From Pomphorhynchus laevis (taxonomy: Eukaryota > Acanthocephala > Palaeacanthocephala > Echinorhynchida > Pomphorhynchidae): a stretch of DNA of 64,000 nt. The stretch lies in NCBI GenBank assembly GCA_012934845.2, contig WNNJ02000930.1, positions 186,001 through 250,000 of the forward strand, read 5' to 3'. Below are positions 1 to 10,024 of this stretch, piece by piece. Position 1 is the first letter of the stretch. Each line of letters begins with the position of its first letter. The notes under the pieces were generated by a model. That model was not told the DNA's origin. It worked only from the letters and a program-made list of their open reading frames with translations, and did not search any database. Both the position numbers and the translations under genes were made by a program.

Positions 1-555
1 TTTAAATGACGAAAGATTACATAATTAAAAAAATCTTAATAACATGACATTATAATAAATTCATAATTATCTTTAATTATCTTTAGATGTTTTTTAAGTA
101 GGAATATCAACGTAATAGCTTTGATAAAAGCAGAAAATATTCACTAAATCAATTTAAAACAGATAATAATTAGCTAAAATTTGTACTTAAATTAGAGTAT
201 ATCTTAAATTCTATAAAATAAATATGTGAATTGTATATAATGATCTATTCATATTACATTTAGTTAATTCCTTGTCTCTACAATACTTCTTATGAAATCG
301 ATTTTTATATAGATATCTACATTTTCAAATGTTATAAAAATCCTTAGCCTTACATTATAACGAATTAAGTGAAAAGTATATTATTTTGTATACAAATTAT
401 TTATCGATAAATCAATAATTTCGTCGCTTCTAGATTCCCGAAATAAAATTTTTGATATTATCTTTGACAATATATTTTCAATATTAAAACTTGAATATTT
501 TAACTTTGTGATTTATTTTTACTCAACGACAGAACAACTGAAATTTAATATGTTT
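1..555. repeat. Partial direct copy of the FUT8-A intron 4 region
   Basis: The first about 200 bases match the stretch starting at 16,601 almost base for base, and the remainder matches about 17,290-17,860. The copy stops just where FUT8-A exon 4 begins on the minus strand, retaining only a degraded end of that exon near 525-555. A middle section of about 500 bases present at 16.8-17.3 kb is absent here. I read it as a duplicated intron piece, not a gene. Confidence 0.7.
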
Positions 556-560
556 TGTTC

Positions 561-990
561 CAGCAACTCAATTTTCCGTGATGCTCTCCGTAATATTATC
601 ATAGATTGTTTCTTATGGGATCATTTAGATCGATTGAAATCAGGACTGGTAATCATGTGATGGATTCTTATTTATCTATTTTATAGTTGCTAGGTCACAC
701 AAGTTGACTTTCGCACTGAAAACCAGTTACAGAATCATTTATTCATGGCGTTCAATTTCATACATATTGACTACTAACTGCATCATTGCCATTGCCGTTT
801 TCTTTCTTTCGATTTCTACCACATTAATAGCTCCGTCCTCATCAACAAGATGAATGCGGGCGAAAATAAAACGTTTGTGGCAATGGTGCCGTTAGTAGTC
901 TGGGTCCATGTAATTGGACGTAATGAAGAAAGGATTATGTATGTGATTTTCAATGAGTAAATCACATTGTGTCACCTTATTCGGTATGTA
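561..990. repeat. Head-to-head pair of degraded 443-bp hammerhead repeat copies
   Basis: Bases 561-848 read on the minus strand and about 849-990 on the plus strand align to the 443-bp unit described at 9,494-10,025. The minus copy keeps a TTGATGAG-like core, a GAAA and the GTTAGTAGTC segment. The plus fragment keeps the CGGGCGAAAA side, GTTAGTAGTC and about 90 bases after the predicted cleavage point. Neither hammerhead core is intact. The two copies meet near 848. Confidence 0.7.
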
Positions 991-1159
991 TTTGCTTGCA
1001 CCCTAAATATTGTGTACTCGATGCTGAAATAACCATGCATCCTTAATGTTGAATTAAGACTGCAGCATAAACAATTCAGATCAGCTAATTTAGTTACCGT
1101 ATTTTATACGCGACATAGCAGCAGGACAAATACATTCTAATGACGCATTTACTGTTATG

Positions 1160-2380
1160 GAATTTAACTATCTAGTGACACGCTATTGATTCGTACACTT
1201 TTGTCTTTGTTTTGAAACTAACGTCTGGTCGTTTCCATAATTTCGATAGGCCACCATATCCTCGATTAGCTTTGATTAGTTTTGATAGTAAATCATTTTC
1301 TGTAATAACATTGTTCGATTTTACATAGCCTAGATAATGGATGAGTGTACACATTCAATCGGTTGAAGTTCTACGGTAAAAACTTCTTTAATGGATTCAG
1401 CACACATTACTTAACATTTGCTCGGATTCTGATAAAGTATGTACCTTGACAGACCTTCGGATGCTTAGGAATCATGCGCCTGAGATCTACGATGTTTCCA
1501 GCAATTAGTGATGTCGTTTGCGTAGACCATATCACAAATTCGTTTTTTCTGTGTGCCGATTTCTATGCCATCATGTGAATCTACTACGGTGCTATTTAGA
1601 ATTATATCAACAAAGATGTTAATCAAAGTTGGAGCTATCACGCTGCCCTGTCTCACACCGGTCATAATTTGAATCTTCTCACCGAGTTGTCCTCTTACTC
1701 AAATAACACCGTTCGTTTGTTAGTAGAAAGTCTTCACGCTTTTAGATCTCCGTCTGGAACTCACACTCATTCAAAAGAGTACACATACTCTCTATGCAGA
1801 CACTGTAAAACGCATTCTATAGTTTCGGAAAGCTATCACAGTTAGTTGTCTAAACTCATGTCTATTCACGAGTTTGCATCACAAGGAATATATTTCGTCC
1901 TGACAGCTTCGAGCTTTTCTGATATCAGCTTGATTCTCCCTCACTTGTTAGTCTCCCACCGCATAAATATGTATTAGTATGATTGATTCGAGAACCTTGT
2001 AAACGACAGGTAATAGCGAAATAGGACAATCGTTCTCACATGATCTTGCATCACCGTTTTTGTGAAACGGCATAATAATCTCCGTTTTGAAATCCTCTGG
2101 AATTCTAGAGGTGTTCTATTTTGATCCAAAAAGGGTTGTGAGTTTATAATATAATACCAGATGCTTGCGAGATTTCAGCAGTGATATGGTCAAAGTCAGG
2201 AGTCCTGTCTCTTTTCATGCGCTCAATATACTGTTGTATCTCTGCAGTGTTGGAAGATGATGTCGACGTTTTCCACAGTCGCATTATGAGTATTTTAGTT
2301 TGATGATTGGATGTTTCCGTTGTATAGCTCTTCATACTATTAGGCCTACACTCTGAGTTTTGCATCTACCGAATTTGGGT
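1160..2380 (-). mobile_element. Decayed LINE reverse transcriptase fragment
   Basis: Read on the minus strand, the region gives successive pieces of a non-LTR retrotransposon RT: FHKNGD followed by a SLLPVVYKVLE-like segment near 1,960-2,080 (the usual fingers block), TGVRQGSVIAPTL with FVDIIL at 1,600-1,665, a YANDI catalytic box in place of the usual YADD near 1,520, and the thumb-side segment with KANRGYGGLSKLW at 1,172-1,354. Several frames are needed, so it is broken. The clade is uncertain; RTE- and CR1-like LINEs share these blocks. No endonuclease was seen. Confidence 0.7.
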
Positions 2381-2451
2381 TGTGAGTTTCTAATATAATA
2401 CCAGATGCTTGCGAGATTTCAGTAGTGATATGGTCAAAGTCAGGTGTCCTG
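2126..2451. repeat. 78-bp direct repeat pair
   Basis: The segment at 2,126-2,203 recurs at 2,374-2,451 with only a few substitutions, 248 bases apart. The second copy abuts the start of the zinc-knuckle LINE at about 2,440, so it may mark a local duplication at that insertion. Confidence 0.75.
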
Positions 2452-4950
2452 TTTCGCAGTGTCATTCCCACATTACATGGAAAGCAATTTTTCTTCAATT
2501 TACAACGAAAAACCTTCCAAATCTCAACTAAATAAGGTGAATGTCGGTCTTAATCGTCACAGCTCAAAGGTAAGTGATGTTTCTGTTCCTTCTGATAATG
2601 GAGAATTACCCCCAATCCCCAAACTTGGTAATCTAGGGATTATCAAAATAATAAAGCCTTCAGAGAGGCATATGTTATACAACACTTTACTCAGAGAATA
2701 TGCCTTTAAAATGAACAACATCCGGCTCACTCGGATGATGAAAATATTTAGATACTAAAAAAACTTATGAAATTACTAGCTTCCGCCTCCTGATAGAAAA
2801 AACGGCTTCCCGTTAACAATTGGTTTTTTTTCAGCGACGATGGGACAGGCTGAGATATTGGAAACGACGAGATGTAATCCCTTCATGGGTTTTAACCTAA
2901 AATTCAAAATTGTCGGTAGTGAGGAGTACACTTATCCTCACTGTAGTCGGTGTCATAAGTGGTGGCACTGGGCTTCCAGCTGCTCTCTAACGACTACATG
3001 TGGGGTGTGTAGCTCTTCTTCCTGCCCGGCTGCAGCGAGCAGCAGCAAATGTACGCCCCACCCCATCCTGCTCCAACTGTGGGGGGAGCCACCCTGCCTG
3101 AGTAGAAGATGTGTCTTCTTTAAAAAGTACAGTAGTTTGTTTCGATCTTCTGCTGCGAGGAAACCTGGGTCTTATTTTGGTGCCGCGACATCGGCTGCCC
3201 CGAAGCCTGTAGAGGTATATCTGGCAAAGAACTACTTCATGCTATGGACCTCATATCGGCAGAGTCCAGAAAACAAAGAGAGGAGTTGGTGAAATCTTTA
3301 CTTTTGCTCTACTAACGTCGCCGACAGTGCAGAAAACTCAATGATTCCTTCTTCGTCGGAAATTCCAGCTTCGAAAAAGAGGGGGCTTCAGCTTATGTCG
3401 TTCCCCCTTAAAGATCGGCAAAATGCTGAAGGACAAGATTAAAAGCGCCTCAAAGGGAAAGGACGATATTGCCCGTGGGCAAGTACCCACTCTGGGCGGC
3501 GCTAATGGTGAAGGGGGCAACCCTTCCATCTCTAGTTCTGTCTATGGTGAGGCAATCCATTTCCAGCTAAAGTAACACAATGCAAAGCAATCAAGAGCCT
3601 TTTTCACTGAATATCCTTCAGTGGAATTCGGGAGGTGCTTCTGCCCTTAGCCTTTTATCTGGTAGATATGGCGATGTTATAGTCCTTCAGGAGACCTGGT
3701 CTATCCGTATCCCCCATGACATTACTCGATTTATCCCTAAGCATATATTCACCCACTTCACCCCGTATATAACCCCTCCTCACTGCTCTTCTTCTCAAGG
3801 TATTTTAACCTTAATCGAGTATTTTTACATAAAACGAAGTCGATTACATGTCCTAAACATCTGCGGCCTATTTTAATTCAAAACTCTTCATTTCCATTTA
3901 CGAAAAAGCGCTTGCGCGTAAAATCCGCGACCATCTTAGAAGCCGAAATTTAATCCCACCAGGTTTTCATGGGTACGTAAAAGATCGCCCGGTCCATTCA
4001 GCAATAGGTGAAGAGCAACAGTTCTGTCAAGATAACAATCATCAGCTTGCTGTGGCTGTCTTTCTTGACTTTTCGGCTGCATTTGACCGCATTTCCATTC
4101 TTTTTGTTATCACTTCTCTCAGGTCCCTTAGGTTGCCTGTGAGAATTGTTAAAGGGTGGAAACATTGATGTACACCAAGCGATTCTTCTATGAAGACGAC
4201 CCAGATGCACGTCAGTTCTACCCTATTACAGGTGTGCCTCAAGTCTCCCCACTTTCTCCAATCTTGTATTTTGCTGCCTCCATTATACTCTACAAAAAAT
4301 TCAAACGCGATCAACATCTTGTGGTATACGCTGATGATACCACAGCCCTGTTCTCTGGATGCAGGTGCAAATATGTAGTCTCTGACATCAGCCGTTTCTT
4401 TACAAGATTAAAAGATCAGCTGCCCTTTTCCAACCTTGTTGAAAACTCCTCCAAATCGCAGGTGGTTGCCTTTCATAGCGACCCAGCGACAAAGAAAAAA
4501 CTCAAGAGATTAGCACTCTTATCTCTAACTTCCATCCTGACTAATCAACCACTCCCTACTTTCACTAGTCGAGTAAAATACTAGGATTCACCATTACGGT
4601 TAACTGGCCAGTGAAAGCTGACCTGGATAGACTAAAACGTTACCTGAAGAGAGCTAGGTGAGTCCTGGAACAAGCCCAACATTTGTCATTGAAAGAGAAA
4701 ACCCAAGTGCGCCTCTGGGGTACTTGGGCTATCTCAGATTAGTATTATTTTCATGAGGCTGTGCCCCCTAAAACAAAGACTATGGTTTTATAAGCTTCTT
4801 ATCTCGAGATTTCCGAGCATCGTCCGCCTCGATTGGATTCTTCGGGGAGGGGTGACAGACCCCGGGTCGTTCAGTCGAAGAGCGGCGTGTTGGATTGACT
4901 GGCGGGTTCAGATTCCGTTGGACCTGAGGCCATAACAGATCTGAAGACGA
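2440..4950 (+). mobile_element. Zinc-knuckle LINE (I/Jockey/R1-like), broken
   Basis: The order is that of an autonomous non-LTR retrotransposon. An ORF1 region (2,444-3,540) holds a CCHC knuckle, CSRCHKWWHWASSC, near 2,945. The ORF2 start at 3,580 has an APE-type endonuclease opening (ILQWNSGG, then IVLQETW). RT blocks follow: FLDFSAAFDRI near 4,065, TGVPQ with SPLSPIL near 4,225 and VVYADDTTALFSG near 4,325. The endonuclease breaks off at about 3,876 and runs straight into RT-linker sequence, so part of ORF2 is missing, and the frame shifts several times. A sister copy lies at 18.74-20.23 kb on the other strand. GC content is higher than the surroundings. Confidence 0.85.
2840..3292 (+). 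pseudogene. ORF1 (nucleic-acid-binding protein) of the zinc-knuckle LINE
   Basis: A 150-codon frame holds the CCHC knuckle (C-x2-C-x4-H-x4-C) around residues 35-50, followed by cysteine-rich sequence that probably contains further knuckles in a shifted frame. In related LINEs ORF1 binds the element RNA and forms the transport particle. The reading continues in another frame from about 3,330 to 3,540, with lysine- and serine-rich sequence. Confidence 0.6.
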
Positions 4951-4959
4951 AAGAAATAT

Positions 4960-5234
4960 TTACGACTAGGAACATTAACATTACTGTTATAGCATGTTTC
5001 CTTTTTTAAATTAGCTATCTGTTGTCATTTATTAAGAAAATCTTTATCATTACTATCCCTATTTCAGTTTAACGACCATACGGATGACGCTGTTTTCAAT
5101 TAATTAAAATTTTTGCGAAAAATGTACGACGGATGATCATAGTTTTTGGAATGGAAAGGGCGGATTTTGGTAAGAGTTATTTATAGTGTTGCATCTGTGT
5201 TGTTTGCAATTATCCCAGTCTCATCACCTAAGCC
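4960..5234. other. No recognisable gene
   Basis: AT-rich sequence between the LINE and the 72-bp satellite; nothing supported in either strand. Confidence 0.5.
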
Positions 5235-5389
5235 TTATGAACAGTTGTGCTGCATTCGTAGAGCTCGTAAAGACTGAAATAGCCGTATGGTGTCATCACA
5301 TTTGAATGCGTCTTCCGCATAGGATGCAGTGCTGTTTAAATAAATATGCGTCATGGTCAAGTTTGAGCTTTTGTGTTTGTAACTTATTG

Positions 5390-5945
5390 TAGTGCCAAGC
5401 ATAATGAGTTTGATGTAAATCAAGATCATTCTTGAACAGCGTGTATAGCTAAACTGATAAGCTCCAATAAACATATTGAGTTTGATGTAAATCATGATCA
5501 TTCTTGAACAGCGTGTATAGCTAAACTGATGAGCTCCAATAAACATATTGAGTTTGATGTAAATCAAGATCTTCTCTAGACAGTGTGTCTGTAACTCTTC
5601 ACTTGCGTTTCGTAGCATTTATAAAAGCTAACTGAATAACTGTTTAAGATAACTTTTTTACTTTAATAAATTCATTTAATATAAATACAATAACCTAATA
5701 AAGAAGCATATATTAAAGTATTTAATTAGTTGACATTTCATTTTTTGTCATCTTTGATAGAGAGAAAAATAAAGCGACTCTGTAATTAGTTTAAAAGTTA
5801 AGTTATCTCACATTACAAGCGTGTTCTAATATATCTTAGTCAATAAACATATTGAGTTTGATGTAAATCAAGACCTTCTCTAAACAGTGTCTGGCTGCAC
5901 TGATGAGTTCTTTAACTGCTCACTTGCGTTTCGTAGCATTTATTT
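5390..5945. repeat. 72-bp tandem repeat array with a displaced unit
   Basis: A unit of 72 bases beginning ATTGAGTTTGATGTAAATCA recurs at about 5,402, 5,474 and 5,546 and again, alone, at about 5,850. The last array unit and the displaced unit share a different 3' half that ends in CACTTGCGTTTCGTAGCATT. A 120-bp block between them (5,725-5,845) is a separate dispersed repeat. An open frame across the array is only a by-product of the 72-bp (24-codon) period. Confidence 0.85.
5725..5845. repeat. Dispersed about 120-bp repeat
   Basis: A block starting near TAGTTGACATTTCATT and running through a GATAAATAAAC-like core to AGTTTAAAAGTTAAGTTATC recurs at about 11,230-11,360 and 11,575-11,690, and inverted at about 33,600-33,750. 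The last copy lies in the 3' flank of FUT8-C and the 11-kb copies in the 3' flank of FUT8-A, so it belongs partly to the FUT8 3' duplication. Confidence 0.65.
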
Positions 5946-6189
5946 AAGCTAGCTTTATAAGATAATAATGAGGGGAAAAGTCAAATAGATGAATAGTGAA
6001 TGGTTGCAGAGATAGAGGGATCAAATTTGTACGAGGGTAAATCTTTATGCCTACTACAAACAAAGATGGAAAATGAATCAGAGATGGAGAAGAAAAAGTA
6101 TTCAAAAGGAGATTAAAGAAGACAAAAGTGGGCAAAAGAGAGTAAAAGGGATCTCAAACTGATATGATATTTGTGGCAGGAATGTTGTC

Positions 6190-7110
6190 AAAATATTAAG
6201 TTTTGCTTATGACTCAAATCAGCTAGCTGAGTCTAAGTACTTAATCCTAGGTTTTATTGGATTTTTATGTACTTTTGGATTCCAATATAATATAGGTATA
6301 GTTTTATTATCTGATTCAACCTTTATACCCTTTTTATCCATTATAGAACAGTGACTTGTAATAATTGTTTCTAAACTCAACTCACTACGTTCATATGTTG
6401 GATTTACATTTAAATCATTAGAATTAACCTCTTTCAGTAGTATATCATAATAAAGCTTTTTGCATATGAAGACAAAGGTATTGCTAGCTTTATCAATAGT
6501 TGTTATTATATAGTTATCCTTTAATTTAGTAAGTTCTGTATTCATATCTTTATTAATTTGATCTTTCCTTTTGTAATTGTTTGTTATTTTCATTTTATTT
6601 TTAATTTTATCAAATATATGCTTTCCAGATGTTCATCTTAGATGTATTTAAGCTTTCACTATTAATCAGCTTACTAAAGTAATCATTTAAGTTATTATAT
6701 AACGAATTGTAAATTTTATTTTTGTCGTTGTTATTATTTAATCTATATTTATACCCTTTTGATAGCAGCTTTCTTAATTCACAATTTTCAATTAATTCTA
6801 GATTATGGGTACATATATGTTCATTTATTTTATTAAAATACAGACTTTTGCAATCACATTCGGTTTCGATGATGTTTCTAATATTGTAGTTACATACAGA
6901 TTTCAATTCTTTATTATAATAACAAATTTTTCGTCCTAATAAAGGTAACAACGTATACCTTATTTTAGGAATATATTTACTTAAATCTGATCATATTATT
7001 TCTTTACTTTTAGAATTATTTAAAAGTCTACCTATATTTATGTTATCTATACATTTATTAATGAAGTTTATGGTTAATGTATATTTTATTGTTAAATCAT
7101 AATTTTTAAC
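6190..7110 (-). mobile_element. Penelope-like element fragment, N-terminal and RT fingers region
   Basis: On the minus strand two adjoining frames (6,951-6,610 and 6,593-6,219) carry the signature of PLE reverse transcriptase: LLGRKICYYNKELKSVC, then IITTIDKASNTFVFICKK and LYWNPKVHKNPIKPR. The NPKVHKxP block is diagnostic of PLE fingers. Homologous stretches occur at 10.1-11.1, 44.3-45.8 and 39.6-39.85 kb. The palm and C-terminal parts are not joined to this piece. Confidence 0.85.
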
Positions 7111-7119
7111 GTTGCTTTT

Positions 7120-7660
7120 TCGGTGTCGCCACCTAGTTTAGTTGACTCAGACTAAACTTACAACGGGCCATCCAGCAGCATCTAACAGGGGGCTGCCCTT
7201 TTAAAGGCAGTTTCAGGTTATACCAAGATCTATAAAGATCACGTGAAGCAGTTTACATTTTAAAGTGTAAACACCTTTGGATGCAAACTCCTCCCTTTTT
7301 AAATTAATAATTCATCAAACTTGTTTGAAAATAAGAAAAAAATTCATAACGTCGTAATCAATAATACATATTTTCAGCAGTTCTGATATAGGTCATATTA
7401 CCGGAAAAACAAAGTCCACAGGTCAATAATAACTTGTCAGTAGATCAAATCAATTAAGCTTACTGAGTCTAAGTATATAATATAAATATAAAATAAGCAA
7501 AACACAATAATTATGCTAAATCAAAATTTTATAATTAAATAATAAAATAAATAATTGTTATAATATTTTTTTTTAAATTTATATCAAATTAAAATAAAAA
7601 ATTGAAATTTAAAATAAAAGTAAATTTTTATGAATTGACTAATAAATAACAGACTTTATA
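7120..7660. other. Non-coding stretch with short hairpins
   Basis: No open frame is convincing. A GC-richer patch (7,125-7,290) contains short foldbacks: TTTAGT paired with ACTAAA around 7,136-7,157, CTGCCCTTTTAAAGGCAG near 7,193-7,210 and a TTTACA/TGTAAA pair near 7,255-7,272. It may be the untranslated edge of the adjoining PLE. Confidence 0.4.
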
Positions 7661-8558
7661 TCAGAATAAGGATTATAGGTCATCAGGAGGAACTGCTATG
7701 CTATCAGGTTTCGACACCTAATTCTTCAACCCATTATATCAGCGGTGACAAATACGTGCTAAAGACGTATAAGATGGATATAGAATAAGATGGTATCTTA
7801 TTCTAATGCAAAGTATATTATTTATTATCCATCCATAAAAATTTAACGCTAATGATTTTAAATTTATGTATAATATTATTGTGTTTATTTATATATTTTA
7901 CTATTTTCTGTTTGATGGTATTTTTATAGTAACCTAGTTTAAAATATGCATCTATTAAATTATTTAAATGATTTTGAAGAAAGCCAATGTCGTTACAAAG
8001 TGTTGCAATTCTTAAAATTTCATTATTTAATGAATTATATTTTATATTATATGGTATGCATGAATGCTCATGCAAAAATATGTTTCTTGTAAATTTAAAT
8101 ATGTCATCTTTACCATATAAATAAAAAGTAGATTTAATTGATGTTCATTTATTGTTTATATATAGATATATATTTTCTTTATCACTAATATTAGTTTTAT
8201 TAAAAATAAGGCTTTCTGGATAAATGTGCTCACTAATTGAATAAAAATTATTAGAATTAAATACACATATATCATCAATGTATCGAAACATATATTTAAT
8301 ATATTTATATAGTTTAGATTTATTTTTTTACGCAGTTATGATCACATTCATATTCTATAAAGCTTAAAAATAAATCAACTTTATTTGGCCTACTATTACC
8401 TCACATTGGAACACCTTTTATTTGTCTAAATATAGATGTCCCTATCTTTAAATAATTTTGATTTATTAAAATATTTAAGGATTCTAATAATTCAATTTTT
8501 CCACGTATTTATATTTATCTGATAGTTTAATTTATGCAAGATATGCGTTATAGTTATT
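7660..8558 (-). mobile_element. Penelope-like element, RT palm to 3' end
   Basis: Read on the minus strand, the piece gives a QIKGVPM-like segment and FLSFIEYE near 8,350-8,440, a FRYIDDI-like catalytic box near 8,285, a stretch with LILNKTNISDKE, and the C-terminal frame 8,075-7,818 with LHEHSCIPYN-like sequence and GFLQNHLNNLIDAYFKLGYY. The frame closes at 7,818 without a GIY-YIG domain, and conserved 3' sequence follows to about 7,660. It continues upstream beyond the nested CR1 element as the 10.1-11.06 kb piece. Confidence 0.8.
7693..7743 (-). other. Conserved PLE 3' structured segment
   Basis: This 51-base segment has the same layout as 55,248-55,297 in a second PLE copy: outer arms that pair around TTAGG, then CGAAAC. 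Here the arms pair imperfectly. It is not a hammerhead in the standard order, although CGAAAC and a neighbouring CTGATGA (minus strand, about 7,681-7,687) are both present. Confidence 0.35.
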
Positions 8559-9458
8559 AAAGAAAGTTTTTAATGTGGCAAATGCACACAAACTGTGTGC
8601 TTATAAGCCCACGAAAGCGAAACAGATTGAAAAAAGTAAATCGTTTAGTTGCATTGATTGTAGTTGCTTTTTGAAAAATTGGAGTGAGGATAAAGATCGC
8701 AGATATAAGGTAAGGAATTACAAAGGAGAGGAGTAGCGATATGTAGGGATCGACGGCAGAAGTTGGTTGAGTGAAGAGGTGCGTGTAGCAGACGGGAAGC
8801 ACAGGAACGTAGATGAGAAAAAAGAGAGCGAGATTCACTTAGAGTTGGCAAATAGAGAAAAGAAGGAGAATTGCAATGGAAATGGCGATAAATAAGACAA
8901 GCAGACGAAAACGAACGCGATGTTCAATACTTAGCCATCCAAGTTTTAATAAATAGAAGGAGATATGATCGTATTTACAAAGTCGAAAAAAGATGCGCAC
9001 CGCAGTGTTAATGAGGCGCTGTTGAGGTTTAAGGGATGACTTTGAAGAGAACACGAGAAGGCTAAGACAGTAATCAATACGTTGGAAAAGAAGGGAGAAG
9101 ATAAGATATTTACATGAACTAAAATCTAGAGAATTTCTGACGAGACGAATATCACGGAGAAGATTATTTCAAGACCTAATTTTAACATTAATGAAGTGAT
9201 CGAGATGGACGTTTTTGTAGAAGTAAATATTTAGAAATACTAGTTTATCTACAGCAGGAATAATTGTTGTCTGAAGATACAGAGAAGGAGGAAATACAGA
9301 AACGGTAGAGGGTAAAATCCATAACACATTAGATTTGGTAGGATTGAGGGACATGCGCAAAGACATCAGATGTTCTGATAAAGCATGAAGACAATTTGAC
9401 GAAGATATAGAAGTTGGATTAGGGAATTAGAAAACGAGTGAGAATAAAGAAGTACATC
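8559..9458 (-). mobile_element. 5'-truncated CR1/L2-like LINE nested in a PLE
   Basis: On the minus strand, LSLNPTKSNVLWI (9,366-9,300) leads to AVDKLVFLNI, then RLINTAVRIFFRLCKYDHISFYLLKLGWLSIEHR in two blocks (9,054-8,900) and the conserved C-terminal segment NFCRRSLHIATPLLCNSLP (8,770-8,710). These are the RT thumb and C-terminal parts of CR1/L2-like LINEs. AGTTATT occurs on both sides (8,552-8,558 and 9,459-9,465), a likely 7-bp target-site duplication inside PLE sequence. Catalytic RT blocks and the endonuclease are absent, as expected of 5' truncation. Confidence 0.85.
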
Positions 9459-9466
9459 AGTTATTA

Positions 9467-9493
9467 TAACATATATATATATATATATATATG
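9467..9493. repeat. TA dinucleotide run, left part
   Basis: About 25 bases of alternating TA. In other PLE copies (24,990 and 25,690) this spot reads ACATATATATGTAT, so the run grew from PLE sequence. It directly precedes the hammerhead repeat. Confidence 0.85.
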
Positions 9494-9758
9494 AGGGTGT
9501 ATGGAATTGGATATCATGAAGGAAGGATTCTGTAGCTGGTTTTCAATGCGAAAGTCACCTCGTGTGACCTAGCAACTATTCGTTACATAAATAAGAATCC
9601 ATCAAAGGATCACCAGTCCCGATTTCAATCGATCTTCATGATCTCATACGATAAAATCTATAATAAGCATGCCAGAGAAGCATCTTGGACAATGCAGTTT
9701 CTGGATATCATGATGGAAGGTTTCATATACTGTGTGAAATCTGGTAATCCTGGATTCG

Positions 9759-9810
9759 TAGCCTAGCAGTCAAGAGCGCAAGCCAAGTACGGAGAGCGAC
9801 AGCTCGAATC
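9759..9810 (+). promoter_or_regulatory. tRNA-like RNA polymerase III internal promoter
   Basis: TAGCCTAGCAG at 9,759-9,769 fits the A-box consensus TRGYNNARNNG exactly. GCTCGAATC at 9,802-9,810 fits the B-box GWTCRANNC with one mismatch. The spacing of about 33 bases is normal for a tRNA gene or SINE. The surrounding bases resemble a decayed tRNA (GTAGCCTAGCAGTCAAGAGC), so pol III could transcribe the repeat. Confidence 0.6.
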
Positions 9811-9851
9811 TCGGATAAGTCAAATTTCAAAAGGCGAAGAGTTGGTAGTCA

Positions 9852-9941
9852 GCCTTCTGATGAGTCCGGGGCTACCAACATGTGGCAAAAAGCGGGCGAA
9901 ACAAAAACGGTTGTGGCAATGGCGCCGTTAGTAGTCAGGGT
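9852..9941 (+). ncRNA. Hammerhead self-cleaving ribozyme, type I-like
   Basis: All conserved core elements occur in order: CTGATGA (9,857-9,863), GAAA (9,898-9,901) and the cleavage triplet GTC (9,934-9,936). Stem I is GCCTT (9,852-9,856) with AGGGT (9,937-9,941), five pairs including G-U. Stem II is GTCCG with CGGGC, closing a loop of about 24 bases. Stem III starts with A-U and C-G next to the core and carries a distal AACGG/CCGTT helix. Cleavage is predicted after C9936. Loops in stems I and II that could make tertiary contacts are not resolved by eye. Confidence 0.8.
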
Positions 9942-10024
9942 GTATGGAATTGGATATCATGAAGGAAGGATTCTGTAGCTGGTTTTCAATGCGAAAGTCA
10001 CCTCGTGTGACCTAGCAACTATTC

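Noticed and set aside
3338-3529. Minus-strand frame over the LINE ORF1
   Set aside because: Shadow of the plus-strand ORF1 C-terminal coding sequence.
5235-5618. 127-codon open frame
   Set aside because: Produced by the 72-bp repeat, whose length is a multiple of three; no protein similarity.
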